In this document: piece by piece, positions 42,906 through 50,588 of the stretch | How the letters are laid out: each line of letters begins with the position of its first letter | How positions within the stretch are numbered: position 1 is the first letter of the stretch | DNA from: Pseudobacter sp051955275 | GTDB taxonomy: Bacteria > Bacteroidota > Bacteroidia > Chitinophagales > Chitinophagaceae | NCBI RefSeq assembly: GCF_051955275.1 | Contig: NZ_JBQCGW010000301.1 | Span: 1-64,000, forward strand | Direction of reading: 5' to 3' | Length of the DNA: 64,000 nt | Made by a program: the position numbers and the translations under genes | The notes under the pieces: model-generated | The model's input: only the letters and a program-made list of their open reading frames with translations | Databases searched by the model: none | What the model was told of the DNA's origin: nothing

Positions 42906-44897
42906 TTAATAAGCCAGGAGTTTCTGCACGCATGCATCCAGCCTCGCTTTCGCCAGGAAATTATTTTCCAGGTCGATGCTGAACGGAACAGGTGTATCCA
43001 GTGAAGCGCAACGGATCACAGGCGCATCCAATATGGAGAAACAATGCTCACTGATCCAGGCGCTGATCTCGCCGCCGATACCTCCGGTGAGCGTGTCTTC
43101 ATGCAGTATCACCACTTTGCCGGACCTTTCAACGCTGGCGCGGATGGCATCATAATCCAATGGCAACAAGGTGCGAAGGTCAACAATATCCAATGATATA
43201 TCCGGATGAGCAGCCGCATACTGCGTGGCCCAGTGCACGCCGCTTCCATATGTAATGATGGAAATATCTGAACCGGTCTGCACCTGTCTTGCCTTACCGA
43301 TGGGCGTTTCATAATAGATATCAGGCACGCCGCCGCTCACACTTCTGTAGAGAGCTTTGTGCTCGAAGAACATTACAGGATTTGGATCGTTGATAGCTGC
43401 TATCAGCAGTCCTTTTGCATCTTCCGGAGTAGCTGGATACACCACTTTCAACCCGGGAGTATGCGTAAACCAGGCTTCATTGCTCTGGGAGTGGAAGGGC
43501 CCCGCTCCTACTCCGGCGCCCGTAGGCATCCTGATAACCACATCGGCGGCATGCCCCCAGCGGTAATGGATCTTGGCCAGGTTATTGACGATCTGGTTGA
43601 AGCCCACTGACACAAAATCCGCGAACTGCATCTCCACCATGCCTTTGTATCCTTCCAGGCTCAGGCCCAGTGCGATGCCGACAATGGCACTTTCGCAGAT
43701 CGGAGTGTTGCGCACGCGCGCCTTTCCGTATTTTTCAACGAAGCCTTCCGTTATCTTGAAAGCACCGCCATACTCCGCAATATCCTGCCCCATCAGAACG
43801 AGGTTGGGATGTTGCTGCATGCTCTGGTCAAGACCTTCCTTAACGGCATCTATCAAACGAAGTTCCTTTTTGTTCTCATCATCGGCCAATCCCACATCGG
43901 GAACATCGGTATCCGGGACCGGGGCATACACGTCAGCCAGCTCACGTTCAGTGCTTACCTGAACGGGAGAAGACTCCTGCGCCATGGCCAGTTCCACTTC
44001 AATGTATTCTTTTATGTTCTCCCTGATGCGGCCGATCCTTTCTTCGTCCAGTACATGTTCCTGCAGTAGCCACTGTTCAAATGTTTTTACAGGATCTTTC
44101 TTCTCCCATTCTTCAAACAGGTGTGGTGGCACATATTTGGTGCCGCTGGCCTCTTCATGGCCGCGCATGCGGAAAGTTTCGCATTCTATGAGATAGGGCT
44201 TCTGTTCGCGGATACAATATTCGCGAACCCCTTTGATGGTATCATATACTGAAAGGATATTATTGCCGTCGATCTTTACGCCCCCCATGCCATAACCGCG
44301 GGCGCGGTCAACTAGGTCTTTGCAGCGGTACTGCTCAGACACCGGCGTACTTAGACCGTAGCCATTATTTTCGATGAGGAAGATCACGGGCAGGTCCCAT
44401 ACTGCCGCGGTATTGAGGGCTTCGTGAAAATCGCCTTCACTGGTGCCGCCTTCACCGGAGAAAGCCAGCGAGACTTTCTGTTCGCCTTTGAGTTTGGCCG
44501 CCAGCGCCACCCCGGCGGCAATGGCCAGCTGAGGCCCCAGGTGACTGATCATGCCACAGATATGATGGTCCTTATTACCGAAATGGAAACTTCTTTCGCG
44601 CGCATTACTGTATCCGTCCTGACTTCCCTGCCATTGTTTGAAGAGTTTGCTCAACGGCATATGACGGGAGGTGAATACACCGAGATTACGATGCAGCGGC
44701 ATGACCCATTCATCAGGTTGCAAAGCCAGGGTGGCACCCACGGCAATAGCTTCCTGTCCGATACCACTGAACCATTTCGAAATGCGTCCCTGCCGTAATA
44801 ATACCAGCATCTTTTCTTCAATCATCCGCGGGAGCAACAGGCTTCTGTAAAATTGGATCAATTGTTCATTGCCCAGGTCTTTGCGATCGAATTGCAT
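42906..44897 (-). CDS. Branched-chain 2-oxoacid dehydrogenase E1, fused alpha and beta subunits
   Basis: A 663-residue fusion. Residues 1-335 are E1 alpha with the thiamine diphosphate motif beginning GEGGTSEGDFHEALNTAA (about 145) and ending in ENNGYG (about 177). Residues 345-663 are E1 beta (LIDAVKEGLDQSMQQHPNLVLMGQDIAEYGGAFKITEG in outline; PTGAGVGAGPFHSQSNEAWF; VVILHEDTLTGGIGGEI). It decarboxylates branched-chain 2-oxoacids and passes the acyl group to E2, giving starters for iso-branched fatty acids and branched-chain amino acid breakdown. Fused E1 proteins are usual in Bacteroidota. E2 and E3 are not nearby. It is convergent with the D-aminoacylase gene. Confidence 0.94.
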   Translation of the reverse strand: MQFDRKDLGNEQLIQFYRSLLLPRMIEEKMLVLLRQGRISKWFSGIGQEAIAVGATLALQPDEWVMPLHRNLGVFTSRHMPLSKLFKQWQGSQDGYSNARERSFHFGNKDHHICGMISHLGPQLAIAAGVALAAKLKGEQKVSLAFSGEGGTSEGDFHEALNTAAVWDLPVIFLIENNGYGLSTPVSEQYRCKDLVDRARGYGMGGVKIDGNNILSVYDTIKGVREYCIREQKPYLIECETFRMRGHEEASGTKYVPPHLFEEWEKKDPVKTFEQWLLQEHVLDEERIGRIRENIKEYIEVELAMAQESSPVQVSTERELADVYAPVPDTDVPDVGLADDENKKELRLIDAVKEGLDQSMQQHPNLVLMGQDIAEYGGAFKITEGFVEKYGKARVRNTPICESAIVGIALGLSLEGYKGMVEMQFADFVSVGFNQIVNNLAKIHYRWGHAADVVIRMPTGAGVGAGPFHSQSNEAWFTHTPGLKVVYPATPEDAKGLLIAAINDPNPVMFFEHKALYRSVSGGVPDIYYETPIGKARQVQTGSDISIITYGSGVHWATQYAAAHPDISLDIVDLRTLLPLDYDAIRASVERSGKVVILHEDTLTGGIGGEISAWISEHCFSILDAPVIRCASLDTPVPFSIDLENNFLAKARLDACVQKLLAY

Positions 44898-44933
44898 ACG
44901 GCATACAAATATGGGAGGTGAAAGGAGTATTGA

Positions 44934-45293
44934 TTACCGGTCGTCTCTTTCTCTGGCCGGACTGTCTTCCTTGTACAACAGGGATGTTGATACAGATAAC
45001 AGCAGCGAGAACAACAGCGCCCACCAGAAGCCATCCACTACAAAACCCGGCACAACTTCTCCGGCGAGCAATATGATACAGGCATTGATCACAAACAGGA
45101 ACAACCCGAATGTGAACAAGGTGATCGGAAGTGTAAGCAGAATGAGAACAGGTTTCAGAATAGCATTCAGTATCGCCAGGACTATCGCCACGGCAATAGC
45201 AGTCCAGAATGACTTCACATGAACGCCACTCAGAATATACGAAAGCCCGAACGTGAGAACAGAAGTAACAACTATCCGCATGATAAATCTCAT
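44934..45293 (-). CDS. Four-helix membrane protein of the 'phage holin family 4' (YvlD-like)
   Basis: A 119-residue membrane protein with four helices. It has the typical pattern LSYILSGVHVKSFWTAIAVA, ILNAILKPVLILLTLPIT and FVINACIILLAGEVVPGF. The ATG at 45293 is preferred over a TTG three codons upstream. Despite the Pfam-style holin name, these are chromosomal proteins (YvlD in Bacillus) without phage genes around them. They are linked to envelope stress in some bacteria; the role here is unknown. It ends in an acidic/basic tail (SPARERDDR). Confidence 0.88.
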   Translation of the reverse strand: MRFIMRIVVTSVLTFGLSYILSGVHVKSFWTAIAVAIVLAILNAILKPVLILLTLPITLFTFGLFLFVINACIILLAGEVVPGFVVDGFWWALLFSLLLSVSTSLLYKEDSPARERDDR

Positions 45294-45353
45294 AACTGCC
45301 AATTTACATCCGGAAGTTAAGTTAGCAATTATTCCGATATCACCTTCAGCTTT

Positions 45354-46640
45354 TTAGATCACTACCAGTTCGTAGAAATCATCGGGTTGCAGGTAGGTGT
45401 TGGCCAGTTCCTGCAATTCTTTGGCAGTAATACTTCTTATCACCTGCAGGCTCTGGTAGAAGTAAGCTTCATCAACGCCGTTAAGGATCATGTTCTTCCA
45501 GCGACCGATCACCTGGAACGGACCATCGAGATCGCCCAGCACAGTTCCGATGATGAAGTTGCGGGTCATCATCAGTTCTTCTTCATCCACTTCTTCTTCA
45601 CGGAGCAATTCCATTTCGTTGTAGATTTCCTGCACGGTGGCTTCTGCAACATCCCGGCCGGCTTCTGTGGTGATCATCCAGCCGCTCTCGTGCACAAAAT
45701 TGAGGAGGTAACTGTAGATACCGTAGGTGTAACCCTTGTCTTCACGGATATTGCCCATCAGCCTGGATCCGAAGAAGCCGCCCAGCACGTTGTTGAGCAC
45801 CTGCGCCTTCTGAAAGTCAGGATGGTGACGGTTGGGGAAAGGACGAAGCAGGCGGATGGCAGCCTGCACGCCATTAGGGTCATTTATGATCCTGTATTTT
45901 TTCTGGGTGGCCGGCTCAATTCTATGTTCCACTGCAACCACGGTTTCGCGGTGTTTGCGAACGGGCAGGGAACCAAAGTATTTTTCAAACTCGCCGATCA
46001 TATCATCAGGCAGCTTGCCTGCAGCAAAGATCACGAGCCTTCCTTTTTTGTAGTATTCATCATAGAAGTCAACCAGGTCCTGGCGGTTGAGCGCTTCATA
46101 ATCTTCGGCATTATTGTATTTGCCGTAGGGGTGCTTCTCACCAAAGAGATAGGAATCGATCAGCCTTCCAGCCACAAACTCACTTTTCTGCAGGTTCACC
46201 TTCAGCCTTTGCAGGGAGTTCTGTTTGTAGATGGCCAGCTCTTCTTCGGGGAAGGTAGCATCCGTCATCATTTCCGCTATCACCGGGATCAGCGCGTGCA
46301 CATGCTTGTTAAGACAGTGAAGGGTGATCTCAGATGTTTCAGTGTAGCAACTGCGGTTAACATAAGCACCGTAGTAATCGAAATGTTCATTGATCTCAAA
46401 GGCAGTGCGGCCCGAAGTTCCATTCTTCATCAGGAAGTTGGTGGCGGATGCCAGTGATTTCTTTTTCTCATACCAGGCGCCGGCGTAGAATACCCAGCTG
46501 ATCTGCAGGGTATCTTCACTGCCCATGTTGAGAGAATATACTTCAACACCATTGCTGAGCACATGGTGGTCGCAACGCGGCAGCACCAGTTCAAAGTCAA
46601 CGGCATCTTTTATAGGAGGAGCGATAGTTCTGTTCGGCAT
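45354..46640 (-). CDS. M16 family peptidase-like protein without the zinc motif
   Basis: A 428-residue M16 fold protein. The zinc-binding HxxEH expected near residue 65 is replaced by SLASATNFLMKNGTSG, so it cannot hydrolyse peptides by itself. It keeps the substrate-binding RY-type C-terminal domain (GGFFGSRLMGNIREDKGYTYGIYS). It lies 2 bp after the active partner gene (46643-47881). This is the arrangement of mitochondrial-processing-peptidase-like heterodimers, in which one subunit is catalytic and the other carries the R/Y pair. It has no signal peptide. Confidence 0.92.
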   Translation of the reverse strand: MPNRTIAPPIKDAVDFELVLPRCDHHVLSNGVEVYSLNMGSEDTLQISWVFYAGAWYEKKKSLASATNFLMKNGTSGRTAFEINEHFDYYGAYVNRSCYTETSEITLHCLNKHVHALIPVIAEMMTDATFPEEELAIYKQNSLQRLKVNLQKSEFVAGRLIDSYLFGEKHPYGKYNNAEDYEALNRQDLVDFYDEYYKKGRLVIFAAGKLPDDMIGEFEKYFGSLPVRKHRETVVAVEHRIEPATQKKYRIINDPNGVQAAIRLLRPFPNRHHPDFQKAQVLNNVLGGFFGSRLMGNIREDKGYTYGIYSYLLNFVHESGWMITTEAGRDVAEATVQEIYNEMELLREEEVDEEELMMTRNFIIGTVLGDLDGPFQVIGRWKNMILNGVDEAYFYQSLQVIRSITAKELQELANTYLQPDDFYELVVI

Positions 46641-46642
46641 AA

Positions 46643-47881
46643 TTAGAGTTTACTGTAATAACAAAGAGTACTGCTGTTGTTCACATCAAAATAACGGCGG
46701 CTGTACTGGAGCACATCATCAACCGTTACTGAGAAATATTTCTCACGGTCGCGGTTGAAGAGAGAAGCATCACCCAGCAGCTCGTAGAATGCCAGGTTAT
46801 TGCAACGCGTCATCACGCTCATGTCCTCAAAGGCAATGGCAGACTCGGTTTTGTTTTTCACCTTCGTGAGCTCTTTTTCGGTTATCCCTTCACGTTTGAG
46901 TTTTTCCAGTTCTTCTTCGATGGCCGCTTCCGCATCTTCCATCTTCACTCCCTTCACCAGTTTGCCTTCAATGGTCAGCAGGCCTTTGTCCACGGTGCCG
47001 AAATGATAGCATTCGATATTGCTGAACAGTTTCTTTTCTTTTACAAGTGCCTGGAACAGGCGGGATGATCCGCCACCACCGAGCACTTCCGTGATGAGGT
47101 CGGCCACGTAGTAACCATGGCTGAGGCGCTCATCCATATGGTATACCTTATAGATGGCATCCAGCGGTACGTCTGCATGTACAATCTCCCTGCGGGGCGC
47201 CGTCTGTACAGGCTCTGCAGGAGTCTGGCGATCCCATTTCTTACCGGCTGGGATATCACCGAACCATTTCTCTGCCAGCTCACGCACCTGTGCTGTTTTT
47301 ACTTTTCCACCCACCACCATGATGGCATTGGATGGATTGTAATGTTCCGCAAAGAAAGCCTTCACATCTTCGAGGGTAGCGTTTTCAATATGCGAGAGTT
47401 CCTTTCCGATGGTGAGCCAGCGGTAAGGATGCACTTTGTAAGCCATTTCGCGGAGCTTGAACCAGACATCGCCGTAGGGTTTGTTGATATAATGCTCTTT
47501 GAATTCTTCACTCACCACTTTTCGTTGCACATCCAGGCTTTTTTCATCGAAGGCCAGGGAGAGCATGCGGTCGCTTTCCAGCCAGAAGGCAGTCTCGATA
47601 TTTTCGGCCGGCAGCTGCACGTAATAGTTGGTGAGGTCGTTGCTGGTATAGGCATTGTTTTCGCCGCCTGCCATCTGGAGGGGCGTTTCATAATCTTCTA
47701 TATTGATGGAGCCCCCGAACATCAGGTGCTCAAACAGGTGGGCGAATCCGGTCTTATCTGGATTTTCATCCTTAGCTCCCACGTCGTACATAACGTTCAC
47801 AACAGCCATGGGAGTGGTATTGTCTTCGTGTACGATCACCCGCAGACCGTTGGGAAGCGTGAATTTCTCAAAATGTATCAT
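46643..47881 (-). CDS. M16 family zinc metallopeptidase (catalytic subunit)
   Basis: A 412-residue M16 peptidase. The inverted zinc motif HLFEH lies near residue 47 (GFAHLFEHLMFGGS), with the downstream Glu ligand in the region near residue 125 (EEFKEHY). The C-terminal domain is of the inactive type (LGGGGSSRLFQALVKEKKLFS). It pairs with the inactive homologue 2 bp downstream. Such pairs in bacteria are cytoplasmic or periplasmic oligopeptidases; no signal peptide is visible, so a cytoplasmic location is likely. Confidence 0.95.
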   Translation of the reverse strand: MIHFEKFTLPNGLRVIVHEDNTTPMAVVNVMYDVGAKDENPDKTGFAHLFEHLMFGGSINIEDYETPLQMAGGENNAYTSNDLTNYYVQLPAENIETAFWLESDRMLSLAFDEKSLDVQRKVVSEEFKEHYINKPYGDVWFKLREMAYKVHPYRWLTIGKELSHIENATLEDVKAFFAEHYNPSNAIMVVGGKVKTAQVRELAEKWFGDIPAGKKWDRQTPAEPVQTAPRREIVHADVPLDAIYKVYHMDERLSHGYYVADLITEVLGGGGSSRLFQALVKEKKLFSNIECYHFGTVDKGLLTIEGKLVKGVKMEDAEAAIEEELEKLKREGITEKELTKVKNKTESAIAFEDMSVMTRCNNLAFYELLGDASLFNRDREKYFSVTVDDVLQYSRRYFDVNNSSTLCYYSKL

Positions 47882-47972
47882 GTGTCTTTTCTTCTTTATC
47901 CTTTATGAGGAAGGGCAAATTAACGACAGAAAGTACAATTTTGGACTCTCTATTGTTCGAAAAGCTTCGATA

Positions 47973-49172
47973 TTATCGGCCGGTGAGGATGTTTTTGACC
48001 TTGAGGGTGAGCACCACAGGCCCCTGTTCCCGCAGAACAAGCACTTTCAGCTTCTCGCCGGGGCTCTGAAGCAGGTTCTTGTAAGCCTGGATATTTTTAC
48101 TGAAGTTATTGCCTACGGCCAGCACTATATCGCCGGGCAGGAAGCCTGCCGTCTCTGCCGGCGAGCCGGGCATAATGTCCACAATCTGGATCTCCCCATC
48201 CAGCAGGTACATGCCCAGGCCGGTATAAGAGTAATCGAAAACATCTTTGAAATGGCTGTTGGGCGTCATGTAGATATGACGGTGCTCGTAATTGATGATA
48301 AGGTTGAAACGGCGCAGCAGGTCATTGCCCACCAATCCTCCCAGGTATGGGTAGGAAGTTACATTGAATTCGTCCTCAAAAATATAAGTAGGTACATTCC
48401 TGAATTTGTAAGGTCCCAGGCGAACCTGTTTGATCACACCCTGCCGCATCGGGGCCTTGCCGCCCAATCCTTCGGCCTGGGTGGCATACCAGCGGCGGCG
48501 GGTCTTTACCAGGGCGCTGTCCTGTACAAAATCAGAAGAAAGGAGCAGGCACATACCGGCGCCCGTATCAAAGTAGAAACGGGACGCGATCTCTTTTGCA
48601 TCCCTCACTTCTGTTTGAAGGATGGGAATATTCACCAGCAGGGTCTTGAGCACAAAGCCCCCTTTCGGGTATTTGATAGCCCCCCTGGTAAGCACATATA
48701 TTTTGGAACTGTCGTAATCTATCTTGATGATATACCGGTTGAGGAAGCTGTAACCGATGATGCCATCTATCTTTTCGCCATAGGCACTGGTAAGCACCGT
48801 ATAATCATTCACGTGAAAGTTAAGGCTGTCGACCTTCAGCCCGGGCAGTTGAAGGCTCTGGTTGTACACGAACCTGACCTGCCTGATGCCTGCAATGCCG
48901 CGGATGGTGCGGTCGCTCATGGTAGTGGGGATCTGAAGCGAGTCAACTGTGGTGGAATCCAGCGAAATGCCGCCGCTGCCGGTATCGAGAATGAAATTGA
49001 GTGTATCGGGAAAGTTGGCAAATTTAGCTTTCACAGTTATGATGCCCCCGGTAAGCAGCCTGAAAGGAAATGCTGCGATCTCACGGGCCGGCGGACCTGT
49101 CAGGATCTCCTGGGCAGGGAGGGAACTCCTGATAAGGGTTAAAAGCAGCACAATGGTGGCAAGACGTTGCAT
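47973..49172 (-). CDS. Retropepsin-like aspartyl protease with PDZ domain
   Basis: A 399-residue protein with a signal peptide (LATIVLLLTLIRSSLPAQ). Two aspartyl-protease-like repeats carry DTGSGG near residue 65 and FDTGAG near 200, so both lobes keep the catalytic Asp-Thr/Ser-Gly. A PDZ domain (about 310-395; IQIVDIMPGSPAETAGFLPGDIVLAV) follows. The combination is common in Bacteroidota envelope proteases, whose substrates are unknown. It is probably periplasmic. The gene stands alone on the minus strand, with the start chosen at the ATG before the signal peptide. Confidence 0.92.
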   Translation of the reverse strand: MQRLATIVLLLTLIRSSLPAQEILTGPPAREIAAFPFRLLTGGIITVKAKFANFPDTLNFILDTGSGGISLDSTTVDSLQIPTTMSDRTIRGIAGIRQVRFVYNQSLQLPGLKVDSLNFHVNDYTVLTSAYGEKIDGIIGYSFLNRYIIKIDYDSSKIYVLTRGAIKYPKGGFVLKTLLVNIPILQTEVRDAKEIASRFYFDTGAGMCLLLSSDFVQDSALVKTRRRWYATQAEGLGGKAPMRQGVIKQVRLGPYKFRNVPTYIFEDEFNVTSYPYLGGLVGNDLLRRFNLIINYEHRHIYMTPNSHFKDVFDYSYTGLGMYLLDGEIQIVDIMPGSPAETAGFLPGDIVLAVGNNFSKNIQAYKNLLQSPGEKLKVLVLREQGPVVLTLKVKNILTGR

Positions 49173-49345
49173 GCAGCTAGTTTAATCAATTTCCCGGGTT
49201 GTTTATCTTATTATCGACGAACTACAGGCTGCGCCTGCCATATGACAGCGAGTCTGCGCCGGGCCTGAAGCAATCTGTAGTAAGTTAATCGAATTTAAGA
49301 TACCATGGGTTGCCGCCGATGTAAAATAAATACTCCCCGAATGCG

Positions 49346-49353
49346 TACTTTTG
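49346..49353 (+). promoter_or_regulatory. Bacteroidota -7 element upstream of mqnC
   Basis: TACTTTTG is a perfect TAnnTTTG match, 16 bp before the mqnC ATG. No TTG lies at 17-23 bp upstream, so the -33 half is not supported. A weak CTACAG/CTGTAG inverted pair lies further upstream. Confidence 0.4.
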
Positions 49354-49369
49354 TGTTTCAATAGTTCCT

Positions 49370-50494
49370 ATGCACCTACAAGATTTGTATCAGAAGGCCC
49401 TGAACTTTGAGTTTCTGACCATTGAAGAAGGAATGATGCTGTTTGAAGAAGCACCCCTGTCAGACCTCATGTTCGTAGCGGATGAGCTCCGTAAGAAACA
49501 GGTGCCGCACGGTAAGGTAACCTGGCAGATAGACCGGAATGTGAACACCACCAACGTGTGTACCGCCAATTGCAAGTTCTGCAACTTCTACCGTATTCCC
49601 GGTCATGCAGACGCTTACATTACAGATATCGACACTTATAAAAAGAAGATCGAGGAAACCATCCGCTGGGGAGGTGATCAGTTGCTGCTGCAGGGCGGCC
49701 ACCATCCGGCACTGGGGCTTCAGTTCTATGTTGATCTCTTCAGACAGCTGAAACAACTCTATCCAAACATCAAGCTCCACACGCTCGGGCCACCCGAAGT
49801 GGCGCATATCACCAAGCTGGAAAAATCCACGCACCGCGAAGTGCTTACGGCTTTGAAAGAAGCCGGGATGGACAGCCTGCCCGGCGCAGGAGCAGAGATA
49901 CTGGTAGACCGTGTACGCAGACTGATCTCCAAAGGGAAATGCGGATCACAGGAATGGCTGGATATCATGGCAGAAGCACACCAGCTGGATATCACCACAT
50001 CCGGCACTATGATGTTCGGTCACGTGGAAACGCTCCGCGAAAGATTTGAACACCTGGTGAAGATCCGTGAAGTACAAAGCCGCAAACCCGCTACGGCCAA
50101 TGGTTTCCTGGCATTCATTCCCTGGACCTTCCAGGATGTTGACACCCTGCTCACCCGCATCCGCGGTGTGCAGAACCTCACCACTCCTGATGAATATATC
50201 CGCATGATCGCTATCAGCCGAATCATGCTGCCCAATGTGAAGAATATCCAGGCTTCCTGGCTTACTGTTGGTAAGAAAACAGCGCAGATCTGTCTGCATG
50301 CCGGCGCCAATGATTTCGGCAGCATCATGCTTGAAGAGAATGTGGTAAGTGCCGCCGGCGCGCCGCATCGCTTCACGTACAAGAGCATCCAGGATGCCAT
50401 TGCAGAAGCAGGCTTTGTCCCTCAGCTGAGAACACAGAAGTACCAGTTCAGGGAAATGCCCGCAGTGATTGAAGAACAGGTGATCAATTATTAA
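49370..50494 (+). CDS. mqnC: Cyclic dehypoxanthinyl futalosine synthase (radical SAM)
   Basis: A 374-residue radical SAM enzyme of the futalosine menaquinone pathway, converting dehypoxanthine futalosine to its cyclic form. The cluster motif CTANCKFCNFYR has Cys at about residues 63, 67 and 70. GGDQLLLQGGHHPALGLQFY and LPGAGAEILVDRVRRLISKGKC follow as in MqnC rather than MqnE or CofH. Length is typical. Other mqn genes are not in the window. Menaquinol made by this route would be the electron donor for the ACIII encoded at 27-36 kb. Confidence 0.95.
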   Translation: MHLQDLYQKALNFEFLTIEEGMMLFEEAPLSDLMFVADELRKKQVPHGKVTWQIDRNVNTTNVCTANCKFCNFYRIPGHADAYITDIDTYKKKIEETIRWGGDQLLLQGGHHPALGLQFYVDLFRQLKQLYPNIKLHTLGPPEVAHITKLEKSTHREVLTALKEAGMDSLPGAGAEILVDRVRRLISKGKCGSQEWLDIMAEAHQLDITTSGTMMFGHVETLRERFEHLVKIREVQSRKPATANGFLAFIPWTFQDVDTLLTRIRGVQNLTTPDEYIRMIAISRIMLPNVKNIQASWLTVGKKTAQICLHAGANDFGSIMLEENVVSAAGAPHRFTYKSIQDAIAEAGFVPQLRTQKYQFREMPAVIEEQVINY

Positions 50495-50501
50495 GCGGAG
50501 C

Positions 50502-50539
50502 GTGCCCGGTCGCTCGCGTCCCCGCGAGTGACCGGGCAC
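50502..50539. repeat. REP-like dispersed palindromic repeat, copy 3 (full 17-bp hairpin)
   Basis: GTGCCCGGTCGCTCGCG (50502-50518), loop TCCC, then CGCGAGTGACCGGGCAC (50523-50539): a 17-bp stem with a single G-T mismatch. It starts 8 bp after the mqnC stop and precedes the histidine kinase gene. It is the longest uninterrupted copy of the repeat and may also act as a transcript 3' end. Confidence 0.85.
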
Positions 50540-50588
50540 ACCCGAAGTATATATTACGGTTAAGGCTTGAATAGTTGCACATAAACCA

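Noticed and set aside
44934..45293. Possible prophage remnant because of the 'phage holin' family name
   Set aside because: No phage genes are adjacent, and the protein is of the chromosomal YvlD type.
45387..46457. A 356-codon plus-strand open frame antisense to the inactive M16 peptidase
   Set aside because: Rich in His/Phe/Val runs typical of mirrored frames, no domain or signal, fully inside a real gene.
47703..49142. A 479-codon plus-strand open frame antisense to the aspartyl protease and an M16 peptidase
   Set aside because: It spans an intergenic gap and two well-supported minus-strand genes, encodes no recognisable domain, and is explained by codon bias of the opposite strand.
49222..49277. 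Inverted CTACAG/CTGTAG pair upstream of mqnC as a riboswitch
   Set aside because: Only a 6-bp outer stem with no recognisable aptamer core, and it would lie upstream of the likely transcript start.
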